A DNA stretch of 15,881 nt, from positions 1-15,881 of the forward strand of contig DAOWDI010000158.1 in the NCBI GenBank assembly GCA_030639105.1, in the 5' to 3' direction. The notes under the pieces are model-generated. The model did not search any database and was not told the DNA's origin. It worked only from the letters and a program-made list of their open reading frames with translations. Source of the DNA: Gammaproteobacteria bacterium (GTDB lineage: Bacteria; Pseudomonadota; Gammaproteobacteria; Ga0077536). Made by a program: the position numbers and the translations under genes. Positions 9,400-15,881 of this stretch are shown here, in pieces; within the stretch, counting starts at the first letter, position 1, and each line of letters starts with the position of its first letter.

Positions 9400-10362
9400 A
9401 TGAGCGAAATTCTCCACCATCGCATCGAGATCGCCGCGACCGAGGCTGGCCTGCGGCTTGATCAAGCGCTGGCGAGACTGTTTACGGATTACTCCCGTTC
9501 CACACTCAAAGCATGGATTGACGCCGGATTAGTAACGGTCAATTCGCTTCCGTGCCGTCCACGCGATGCGGTCAAACCCGGTGATGAGATCCACCTCACG
9601 GCCGTACTCGAAGCCAGCAAGGATCTCACCGCTAGCGCCGTGGACTTCGAGATCATACACGCCGATGAGGCCTGCATTGTTGTTGATAAACCAGCCGGGT
9701 GCGTCGTCCACCCGGGTGCTGGAAATACACAGCGGACACTCGCAAACGGATTGCTCTACCGCTTCCCTGAACTTGGCTGCCTGCCGCGCGCCGGCCTCAT
9801 CCACCGCCTCGATAAGGACACCTCCGGGCTACTCATTGTCGCGCGCACGGCCGCGGCCTATCAACGCCTTATCCGTAGTATGGCGGCGCGCCGAATAAAA
9901 CGAGTCTACGACGCCGTGGCCAATGGCCGCTTCATCGCGGGCGGGACCATTGACGCACCGATCGGGCGGGATCCGGCGAACCGCATGCGTATGGTGGTGC
10001 GCACCGGTGGCCGCAAAGCAGTGACGCATTACCGGATAGCAGCAAAATTCCGCGCCCATACCCACCTTGAAGTCCATCTCGAAACCGGCCGCACCCACCA
10101 GATCCGTGTTCATCTGGCACACCTCGGGCATCCGCTTGTGGGCGATACCCGTTACGGCTCTCGCCTGGTGCTGCCACCAACACCCCACCCACAACTCGAC
10201 GATTGTTTGCGTGGGTTTGCGCGCCAGGCTCTGCATGCCCGGTGCTTGGAATTCGAGCATCCGACCCGTCCCGGGTCCATCGTCGTCGAAAGCCCGATAC
10301 CGTCGGATATCTCCGCGTTGCTAAGCGCCTGCCGACACGATTTGGCGACGGCAGACAGCTGA
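9400..10362 (+). CDS. rluD: 23S rRNA pseudouridine synthase RluD
   Basis: Makes pseudouridines in helix 69 of 23S rRNA (positions 1911, 1915 and 1917 in E. coli), important for late 50S assembly and translation termination. The 320-residue protein has an N-terminal S4 RNA-binding domain (about 17-75, LRLDQALARLF through VKPGDEI) and the RluA-type catalytic domain. The catalytic aspartate is D138 in LIHRLDKDTSGLL, and downstream TGRTHQIRVHL and HPLVGDTRYG are family motifs. Length and residue positions agree with E. coli RluD (catalytic D139). It ends 3 bases before the pgeF ATG, so the two form a translationally coupled pair, the same pairing seen in many Gammaproteobacteria. Confidence 0.95.
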   Translation: MSEILHHRIEIAATEAGLRLDQALARLFTDYSRSTLKAWIDAGLVTVNSLPCRPRDAVKPGDEIHLTAVLEASKDLTASAVDFEIIHADEACIVVDKPAGCVVHPGAGNTQRTLANGLLYRFPELGCLPRAGLIHRLDKDTSGLLIVARTAAAYQRLIRSMAARRIKRVYDAVANGRFIAGGTIDAPIGRDPANRMRMVVRTGGRKAVTHYRIAAKFRAHTHLEVHLETGRTHQIRVHLAHLGHPLVGDTRYGSRLVLPPTPHPQLDDCLRGFARQALHARCLEFEHPTRPGSIVVESPIPSDISALLSACRHDLATADS

Positions 10363-10365
10363 TCG

Positions 10366-11121
10366 ATGGGTGTTATCACCCCGAGTTGGGCATCAGCTTG
10401 CAGCGTTAGGGCATTCACGACAACCCGTGCGGGGGGCGTCAGCGAGGGGCCGTATGCGAGCCTGAATTTGAGCGCGCACTTAGATGACGATCCGATTGCC
10501 GTTGATCGAAATCGGCAAATTGTCCTCGAAACCAATCATGTTCCCGCGACACCGCACTGGTTGCGCCAGATGCATGGAACACAAACGGTCGACGCCACCC
10601 AAGTGTGCAAATCAATCGCGGCTGACGCCGCTTATACGAATGTCCCGGATACTGTCTGCGCGGTGCTGAGCGCGGATTGCCCACCGATATTGCTATGCGA
10701 CGATGCCGGGGAGGAGGTCGCCGCCGTACACGCCGGATGGCGGGGTCTGCTGTTAGGCGTGGTGCAATCGGCGCTGGCGAAATTCGCTGCTCCACAAACG
10801 CGCGTGCTAGGCTGGATCGGTCCGGGGATCAGCGTCGATGCCTATAGCGTTGATGCAGAATTTCGTCAGCGCTTCGTCACTCAGGACCCCGTGCTGGAAA
10901 GTTCGTTTCGATACAAAGAAGGTAGCTGGTATGCCGACCTGTATGCTATCGCCGAACAGCGCCTGCGCGATAGCGGCGTTGGCCGCGTGTGGCGCTACGA
11001 TGGCTGCACCTATGCACAAGCGAAGCGATTTTATTCCTACCGCCGAGATGGCGTTACCGGGCGCATGGCAACGCTGGTATGGATCGATTCCAGCCGACGG
11101 CAAGGCGCTCGCGCAACGTGA
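10366..11121 (+). CDS. pgeF: PgeF/YfiH family purine nucleoside phosphorylase and cell-wall editing protein
   Basis: Member of the DUF152/YfiH family (formerly called polyphenol oxidase or multicopper oxidase-like). Family members have adenosine phosphorylase or deaminase activity in vitro, and in E. coli the protein (PgeF) prevents misincorporation of serine for L-alanine in peptidoglycan precursors. The 251 residues include the metal-site residues H70 (RQMHG), C105 (SADCPP) and H122 (VHAGWRG), close to E. coli H71, C107 and H124. GWIGPGIS and the C-terminal FYSYRRD motif are also present. The ATG lies 3 bases after the rluD stop with no separate Shine-Dalgarno, consistent with coupling. Start choice is fairly secure because the N-terminus aligns with the family. 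Confidence 0.93.
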   Translation: MGVITPSWASACSVRAFTTTRAGGVSEGPYASLNLSAHLDDDPIAVDRNRQIVLETNHVPATPHWLRQMHGTQTVDATQVCKSIAADAAYTNVPDTVCAVLSADCPPILLCDDAGEEVAAVHAGWRGLLLGVVQSALAKFAAPQTRVLGWIGPGISVDAYSVDAEFRQRFVTQDPVLESSFRYKEGSWYADLYAIAEQRLRDSGVGRVWRYDGCTYAQAKRFYSYRRDGVTGRMATLVWIDSSRRQGARAT

Positions 11122-11162
11122 GCGAGACGCGCGGCTGAGCCAATGACGGGACCACGAATCAT

Positions 11163-11168
11163 TATAAT
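11163..11168 (+). promoter_or_regulatory. Possible -10 hexamer for the dehydrogenase gene
   Basis: A perfect TATAAT occurs 96-101 bases upstream of the dehydrogenase ATG, in the 142-base gap after pgeF. No matching -35 lies at 16-18 bases; the best nearby is ATGACG, spaced only 14 bases. The site may work with an activator or may be chance. Confidence 0.25.
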
Positions 11169-11253
11169 TCACTATGCACACCAATATCTTACCTGTCTTT
11201 TCTGCGCCCAACCACGGTTTCTAGGATAATTAGCGGCGCCCTATCGTTTCAAC

Positions 11254-11260
11254 GGGGAGA
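11254..11260 (+). promoter_or_regulatory. Strong Shine-Dalgarno of the dehydrogenase gene
   Basis: GGGGAGA ends 3 bases before the ATG at 11264. This is the clearest ribosome binding site in the window and fixes the start, suggesting efficient translation. Confidence 0.7.
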
Positions 11261-11263
11261 ATC

Positions 11264-12682
11264 ATGTCGACAAACGAGCAGTGGTCATTCAGCGAATCTG
11301 TCGCCCAGATGACGGAGCGCGCATTCGAGGCGCTTGGCCTCGATGCCGGGGTCGCGGGCGCGATCAAGGCCTGCGACGCCGTGCTGCAAGTTCGCTTCCC
11401 TGTTGAAATCCGGGGTCGGATCGAGACATTTACGGGTTGGCGGGCGGTACACTCCACGCACCGCCTGCCGTCTAAAGGCGGGATCCGGTTTGCCCCGATC
11501 GTGAGCCAGGACGAGGTCGAGGCGCTGGCGGCGTTGATGACCTATAAATGCGCTATCGTCGATGTCCCCTTCGGGGGCTCCAAAGGTGGGCTGATGATCG
11601 ACCCGCGTGACTATGAACGCGCCGAGATGCAACTCATTACCCGGCGTTTTACCCGCGAATTGGCGCGTAAGGGTTTCTTGAGCCCAGCGACCAATGTACC
11701 GGCGCCGGATATGGGAACCGGAGAACGTGAAATGGCGTGGATGATGGATACCTACAGAACGCTGCATCCGGAGGATATCAATCACATTGCCTGCGTTACC
11801 GGTAAACCAGTCGCGCACGGGGGGATCCGGGGTCGCATCGAGGCCACCGGCCGCGGCATAGTTTTTGCCCTGCGTGAATTCTTTCGCCATCGCGACGACA
11901 TCGAATCCGCCGGGCTTAGCGGTAGTCTGGACGGAAAAACCGTCATCATCCAGGGACTCGGCAACGTCGGCTACCATGCGGGGAAAATCATGGAACAAGA
12001 AGACGGGGCCAAGGTCATCGCGATCATCGAGCGCGACGGTGCGCTGGTTAACGAGGCGGGTCTAACGGTCGAATCCGTGCGCGAACACATCGTTCGAACC
12101 GGCGGCGTCTCTGGATTCGACGGTGCGAAGCACATCGAAGATGGGCTGAGCGTGCTGGAGCTGGCATGCGACATTCTCTTACCGGCTGCGCTCGAAGGAC
12201 AGATCACGGCTGCTAACGCCGCTGCCATCAAGGCCAAACTCATCTGTGAGGCGGCCAATGGCCCGATCACCTTCGAAGCTGACGAGATCCTCAATCAGCG
12301 TAAAATAGTCGTACTCCCAGACGCCTACGTGAACGCCGGCGGCGTCACGGTCTCCTATTTTGAGTGGGTCAGAAATCTAGCGCATATCCGCTTCGGGCGC
12401 ATGGAGCGACGCCATGATGAGAGACGCGGCCAACACATGGCCGCGGCCCTGGAATCGATGACCGGCAGCAATCTCCCTGAGATCGTGCGTGATGAGTTGG
12501 TTCGCGGGGCCGATGAACTGGACCTCGTCCGCTCGGGTCTCGATGATACGATGCGCCTTGCCTATCAGCAGATCAGCGAAGAACGCCATCGCAACGAACG
12601 AATTTCTGATTTCCGCACGGCTGCCTACGCCGTGGCCATCAAGAAGATTGCGCGATCCTATCTTGATATCGGTGTCTATTGA
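11264..12682 (+). CDS. Glu/Leu/Phe/Val-type amino acid dehydrogenase, probable NAD-linked glutamate dehydrogenase
   Basis: Catalyses reversible oxidative deamination of an amino acid, most likely glutamate to 2-oxoglutarate and ammonia. The 472-residue protein has the ELFV dimerisation and substrate domain (about 20-185) with substrate lysines K71 (PSKGGIRF) and K95 (MTYKCA), catalytic lysine K107 (FGGSKGG) and D149 (PAPDMGTGE). The K71-K95-K107 spacing equals that of Clostridium GDH K89-K113-K125. The Rossmann domain has GLGNVG (231-236), and the second strand ends in E256 (AIIERDG), an acidic residue that usually favours NAD over NADP. A catabolic, NAD-type enzyme is therefore inferred. Leucine or other specificity cannot be excluded from sequence alone, so no symbol is given. 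It has its own strong ribosome binding site and lies alone between pgeF and clpB, a place where Pseudomonas has no such gene. Confidence 0.88.
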   Translation: MSTNEQWSFSESVAQMTERAFEALGLDAGVAGAIKACDAVLQVRFPVEIRGRIETFTGWRAVHSTHRLPSKGGIRFAPIVSQDEVEALAALMTYKCAIVDVPFGGSKGGLMIDPRDYERAEMQLITRRFTRELARKGFLSPATNVPAPDMGTGEREMAWMMDTYRTLHPEDINHIACVTGKPVAHGGIRGRIEATGRGIVFALREFFRHRDDIESAGLSGSLDGKTVIIQGLGNVGYHAGKIMEQEDGAKVIAIIERDGALVNEAGLTVESVREHIVRTGGVSGFDGAKHIEDGLSVLELACDILLPAALEGQITAANAAAIKAKLICEAANGPITFEADEILNQRKIVVLPDAYVNAGGVTVSYFEWVRNLAHIRFGRMERRHDERRGQHMAAALESMTGSNLPEIVRDELVRGADELDLVRSGLDDTMRLAYQQISEERHRNERISDFRTAAYAVAIKKIARSYLDIGVY

Positions 12683-12733
12683 TCTAGCAGCCTGACTTAG
12701 GCAAGCATCGCGCGGATTTATCCGGGCCTCACG

Positions 12734-12762
12734 CTTGATCCGCGGCGATCGCACCCCCATGT
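12734..12762 (+). promoter_or_regulatory. Sigma-32 (RpoH) heat-shock promoter of clpB
   Basis: CTTGAT (12734-12739) and CCCCATGT (12755-12762) are separated by 15 bases. The E. coli sigma-32 consensus is CTTGAA, an 11-16 base spacer and CCCCATNT; only the last base of the -35 differs. The expected transcript starts about 7 bases after the -10, leaving a leader of roughly 30 bases before the clpB ATG, with AAGGA at 12789-12793 as ribosome binding site. Confidence 0.85.
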
Positions 12763-12800
12763 AGTATCGATAGACAGCTATTGACGAGAAGGAAATACCG

Positions 12801-15395
12801 ATGCGCACGGATAAAATGACAAACAAATTTCAGCTGGCCCTGGCCGATGCCCAGAGCAAGGCGCTGGGTATGGACCATCAGTTTATTGAACCGGTTCATC
12901 TGCTGACGGCGATGTTGGACGCCGAAGGTAGTACGGTGAGACATCTGCTACTCAACGCGGGTGTCGATGTCAACAAATTGCGCTCCCAACTCGGCCAGAC
13001 CATGGACCGTCTCGCCAGAGTCGAAGGGGCCGGCGGCGACGTCCACCCATCGAACGAACTTATCCGCGTACTGAATCTCACCGATAAGTTGGCCCAGCAG
13101 CGAGAAGATGCCTACATCTCGAGTGAGCTATTCGTGATCGCGGTGCTACAGGAGGGCGGCGACCTCGCCCGTATCCTGACAGCGGCCGGCGCCACCGAGG
13201 AACGCATCCGCTCGGCGATTGATGCCGTGCGCGGCGGCGACAAGATCGATGACCCGAATGCCGAAGAGCATCGCCAGGCGTTGGAAAAATTTACTATCGA
13301 CCTCACGGAAAGGGCGCAACAGGGGAAGCTCGACCCCGTGATCGGACGCGACGAGGAGATCCGCCGCACTATCCAGGTCCTGCAGCGCAGAACCAAGAAT
13401 AACCCAGTCCTGATTGGCGAACCAGGTGTCGGAAAAACCGCCATCGTGGAGGGCCTTGCGCAACGAATCGTCAATGGCGAAGTGCCGGATGGGTTGAAAA
13501 ACAAACGTGTACTGTCGCTTGACCTCGGCGCACTGATAGCCGGCGCCAAGTTCCGCGGTGAATTCGAAGAGCGCCTCAAAGCCGTACTCAACGATTTAGC
13601 GAAACAGGAAGGGCAGATCATTCTGTTCATCGATGAAATGCACACCATGGTCGGCGCGGGCAAAGCCGAGGGCGCCATGGATGCCGGGAACATGTTGAAG
13701 CCGGCGCTGGCGCGCGGAGAATTGCATTGCGTCGGCGCTACAACGCTGGACGAGTATCGCCAGAATGTCGAAAAGGACGCCGCGTTGGAACGGCGCTTCC
13801 AGAAGATACTGGTCGAGGAACCTTCGATCGAAGATACCATCGCGATACTGCGCGGGCTGAAGGAGCGCTACGCGGTACATCACGGTGTCGAGATCACCGA
13901 CCCCGCAATTGTTGCTGCCGCCAATCTTTCTTATCGCTACATCACCGATCGACAACTACCGGACAAGGCGATCGACCTGATTGACGAGGCGGCAAGCCGG
14001 ATCAGTATTGAAATCGACTCGAAGCCGGAAGAAATGGACCGTCTCGAACGACGTATGATCCAGCTCAAGATCGAACGCGAGGCGCTGCGTAAGGAATCAG
14101 ACGAAGCATCGAAAAAGCGCCTCGCCGACCTGGAGACGCAGCTTGATACGATCGAACGCGAGTATGCCGATCTCGAAGAAGTCTGGAAGGCGGAAAAGGC
14201 CGCTCTGCAGGGCGCTCATCACATTCAGTCCGAACTGGAACGGGCGCGGCTGGAGTTCGACAACGCAAAACGCGCCGCGGACCTCACCCGGATGTCGGAA
14301 TTGCAGTATGGCGTCATTCCGGACCTTGAAAAACGTCTTAAGGCGGCCGGTACGGCCGAAAACCGGGAAATGAAACTATTGCGCAACCGTGTCACTGATG
14401 AAGAAATTGCCGAGGTCGTATCCAAATGGACGGGGATCCCGATCGCGAAGATGCTTGAGGGGGAGCGCGACAAACTGCTACGCATGGAAGATGCGCTGCA
14501 TGGGCGAGTCATCGGTCAGGAAGAGGCCGTTACCGCCGTCGCCAATGCGATCCGGCGCTCACGGGCCGGACTCGCCGACCCACAAAGGCCCAACGGGTCG
14601 TTTCTGTTCCTGGGCCCGACCGGCGTCGGCAAAACCGAGCTATGCAAGGCGCTCGCGGAATTCCTATTCGATACCGAAGACGCGCTGGTTCGCATCGACA
14701 TGTCCGAGTATATGGAGAAGCATGCGGTCGCGCGTCTCATCGGCGCCCCGCCCGGTTATGTAGGTTACGAAGAAGGCGGTTATCTAACAGAAACCGTGCG
14801 GCGCAAACCTTATTCCGTGCTGCTATTGGACGAAGTCGAAAAGGCCCACCCCGACGTATTCAATATTCTGCTGCAAGTCCTCGATGACGGCCGGCTCACG
14901 GACGGTCACGGGCGCACCGTCGATTTTCGCAATACGGTCATCGTAATGACCTCCAACCTTGGCTCCGATTCGATTCAGAGCATGGCTGACGATACCGAAT
15001 ATGAACGCATGCGCGAGGCGGTGATGGATATCGTACGACAGAGCTTCCGCCCGGAATTCGTCAATCGGATCGACGAAGTCGTCGTGTTTCATTCGCTCAA
15101 GAAAGATCAGATCCGCACGATTGCCGAGCTGCAGATCGAATTTCTACGCCGACGCCTGGCCGAGCAGGATTTGCGGTTTGTCATATCCACCAATGCACTC
15201 GATAGGCTTGGGGAAACCGGTTTCGACCCGGTCTACGGCGCACGGCCGCTAAAACGCGCCATCCAGACACTCATCGAAACCCCGCTGGCGCAAGCCTTGT
15301 TGGAGGGAAAGTTTCCGCCCGGTACGGAGATTCATGTCAACACTGATAGCAGCGGTGCATATACCTTCACCGGGCGCGCCGCCGACGCGGCGTAG
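12801..15395 (+). CDS. clpB: ATP-dependent chaperone ClpB (Hsp100 disaggregase)
   Basis: Hexameric cytoplasmic disaggregase that works with DnaK/DnaJ/GrpE to pull proteins out of aggregates. The 864 residues run as follows: Clp N-domain (1-145), NBD1 with Walker A GEPGVGKT (206-213), Walker B ILFIDE (274-279), pore-loop aromatic F251 and Arg pair R331/R332. The coiled-coil M-domain spans about 410-525. NBD2 has Walker A GPTGVGKT (605-612), pore-loop Y653 and sensor/finger R756. All numbered sites coincide with E. coli ClpB without gaps, and the C-terminus is seven residues longer. The start [18 protein letters not shown] matches the family and has AAGGA 7 bases upstream. F251 replaces E. coli Y251 but keeps the aromatic ring. 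Codon 149, the internal GTG start of the short E. coli form, is ATC here. The sigma-32 promoter just upstream indicates heat-shock control. Confidence 0.98.
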   Translation: MRTDKMTNKFQLALADAQSKALGMDHQFIEPVHLLTAMLDAEGSTVRHLLLNAGVDVNKLRSQLGQTMDRLARVEGAGGDVHPSNELIRVLNLTDKLAQQREDAYISSELFVIAVLQEGGDLARILTAAGATEERIRSAIDAVRGGDKIDDPNAEEHRQALEKFTIDLTERAQQGKLDPVIGRDEEIRRTIQVLQRRTKNNPVLIGEPGVGKTAIVEGLAQRIVNGEVPDGLKNKRVLSLDLGALIAGAKFRGEFEERLKAVLNDLAKQEGQIILFIDEMHTMVGAGKAEGAMDAGNMLKPALARGELHCVGATTLDEYRQNVEKDAALERRFQKILVEEPSIEDTIAILRGLKERYAVHHGVEITDPAIVAAANLSYRYITDRQLPDKAIDLIDEAASRISIEIDSKPEEMDRLERRMIQLKIEREALRKESDEASKKRLADLETQLDTIEREYADLEEVWKAEKAALQGAHHIQSELERARLEFDNAKRAADLTRMSELQYGVIPDLEKRLKAAGTAENREMKLLRNRVTDEEIAEVVSKWTGIPIAKMLEGERDKLLRMEDALHGRVIGQEEAVTAVANAIRRSRAGLADPQRPNGSFLFLGPTGVGKTELCKALAEFLFDTEDALVRIDMSEYMEKHAVARLIGAPPGYVGYEEGGYLTETVRRKPYSVLLLDEVEKAHPDVFNILLQVLDDGRLTDGHGRTVDFRNTVIVMTSNLGSDSIQSMADDTEYERMREAVMDIVRQSFRPEFVNRIDEVVVFHSLKKDQIRTIAELQIEFLRRRLAEQDLRFVISTNALDRLGETGFDPVYGARPLKRAIQTLIETPLAQALLEGKFPPGTEIHVNTDSSGAYTFTGRAADAA

Positions 15396-15597
15396 ACCGG
15401 CTTCGGAGCTGTTCCGGTGGTCCCCGAAAAGCAACTCGAGGCACGGCGGATCGGGGCGGCGCACGCAATCGAATAGCGGCCGTCGCTATCGTCTCCCCTC
15501 ACCCCTGCCGGGCACTGCGAGCCGCGGTTGATTACAAGATTGGAGCTGTTCAAGCAACGCCGAAATTTGCCGATACAGTAGCTATTTACCGGCTTTT

Positions 15598-15627
15598 CAT
15601 CTACCATTTTAGATGGGATCGTCCCAT
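15598..15627 (+). repeat. Two overlapping, mutually exclusive hairpins in the pilB leader
   Basis: CATCT (15598-15602) can pair with AGATG (15611-15615) around an 8-base loop. ATGGGA (15613-15618) can pair with TCCCAT (15622-15627) around TCG. The two stems share bases 15613-15615, so they cannot form together. The second is a perfect 6-bp stem ending 23 bases before the pilB ATG. It may be a leader RNA structure or, as a DNA palindrome, an operator. No regulator is known from the sequence. Confidence 0.4.
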
Positions 15628-15650
15628 AGCATCAAAGGCACTATTAGAGA

Positions 15651-15881
15651 ATGGCGGTATCGAGTAACCGGATACCATTGAGTGGTCTCGCTCGAAAACT
15701 GGTGGCCGACGGCCTGCTTGAGGAAACCTCCGCCCATGATGCATTCCAGGAGGCCGTCGCCAACAAGGTATCTTTCGTCAAGTATCTTGTGGACAACAAG
15801 ATCAGCTCGGCCAAGGTTATCGCCCACGCGGCGGCGCAGGAATTCGGTGTCCCGATCCTCGACATCGAAGCCATAGAGATC
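15651..15881 (+). CDS. pilB: Type IV pilus assembly ATPase PilB (partial, N-terminus only)
   Basis: The cytoplasmic hexameric motor that drives type IV pilus extension. Only the first 77 codons are present. They begin MAVSSNRIPLSGLARKLVAD and continue through LVDNKISSAKVIAHAAAQEFGVPILD, the N-terminal T2SSE/MshEN-type domain typical of PilB. The RecA-like ATPase core lies beyond the right edge. The ATG at 15651 is preceded by an in-frame TAG two codons upstream, so the start is secure apart from internal alternatives. The ribosome binding site is poor (AGAGA adjoining the start, AAAGG further upstream). It follows clpB after 255 bases holding no gene, and the pilC/pilD genes would be expected next. 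Confidence 0.9.
   Translation, partial: MAVSSNRIPLSGLARKLVADGLLEETSAHDAFQEAVANKVSFVKYLVDNKISSAKVIAHAAAQEFGVPILDIEAIEI

Noticed and set aside
12690..12702. GCCT/AGGC hairpin after the dehydrogenase stop as a terminator
   Set aside because: Only four base pairs and no T-tract; too weak to call.
13112..13840. A 242-codon antisense frame opposite clpB, and a similar 237-codon one opposite the dehydrogenase (11285-11998)
   Set aside because: Ser/Arg/Pro-rich composition typical of antisense shadows of conserved coding sequence.
15396..15597. A pilin or other small gene between clpB and pilB
   Set aside because: Short frames exist on both strands, but none has a pilin leader (G followed by FTLIE-like sequence), a ribosome binding site or recognisable sequence.

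Overview
The window is a stretch of conserved bacterial core genome, most likely from a gammaproteobacterium. The evidence is the set of families and their order: pilR, pilS, a small PP0621-type protein, bamD, rluD, pgeF and clpB. From memory this closely resembles the clpB–pgeF–rluD / bamD–pilS–pilR locus of Pseudomonas. GC content is moderately high by eye, and SucC (388 aa), SucD (289 aa) and ClpB (864 aa) have lengths typical of Gammaproteobacteria. I cannot name the genus. The reduced similarity to enteric sequences and the extra sucCD–nadE and gdh inserts would fit a Chromatiales- or Acidiferrobacterales-like lineage, but that is only a guess.

Layout, left to right. (1) Minus strand, 1-4259: the 5' part of pilR (running off the left edge), pilS, a membrane-anchored SGNH/GDSL-type hydrolase, and a small one-helix protein with a Cys cluster. 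(2) A 332-base divergent spacer, 4260-4591. (3) Plus strand, 4592-8348: sucC and sucD overlapping by one base, then nadE. (4) Minus strand, 8427-9266: bamD, convergent with nadE. (5) Plus strand, 9400-15395: rluD and pgeF almost abutting, then a Glu/Leu/Phe/Val-type dehydrogenase (probably NAD-linked glutamate dehydrogenase), then clpB behind a very good sigma-32 heat-shock promoter. (6) Plus strand, 15651 to the right edge: the first 77 codons of pilB, the type IV pilus extension ATPase.

Functionally the window mixes type IV pilus control and assembly (PilS/PilR and PilB at the two ends), outer-membrane biogenesis (BamD), ribosome maturation (RluD), protein disaggregation (ClpB), muropeptide or nucleoside quality control (PgeF), and central metabolism (SucCD, NadE, GDH). 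SucCD makes or uses succinyl-CoA next to 2-oxoglutarate, GDH exchanges 2-oxoglutarate with glutamate, and NadE uses glutamine to make NAD. This metabolic link is suggestive, but the genes are not in one operon.

I see no transposase, phage gene, CRISPR array, tRNA, rRNA or toxin-antitoxin pair. Nothing looks like a wholly undescribed system. The least ordinary parts are the SGNH hydrolase inserted behind pilS, the PP0621-type protein, and the leader of pilB with its competing hairpins.
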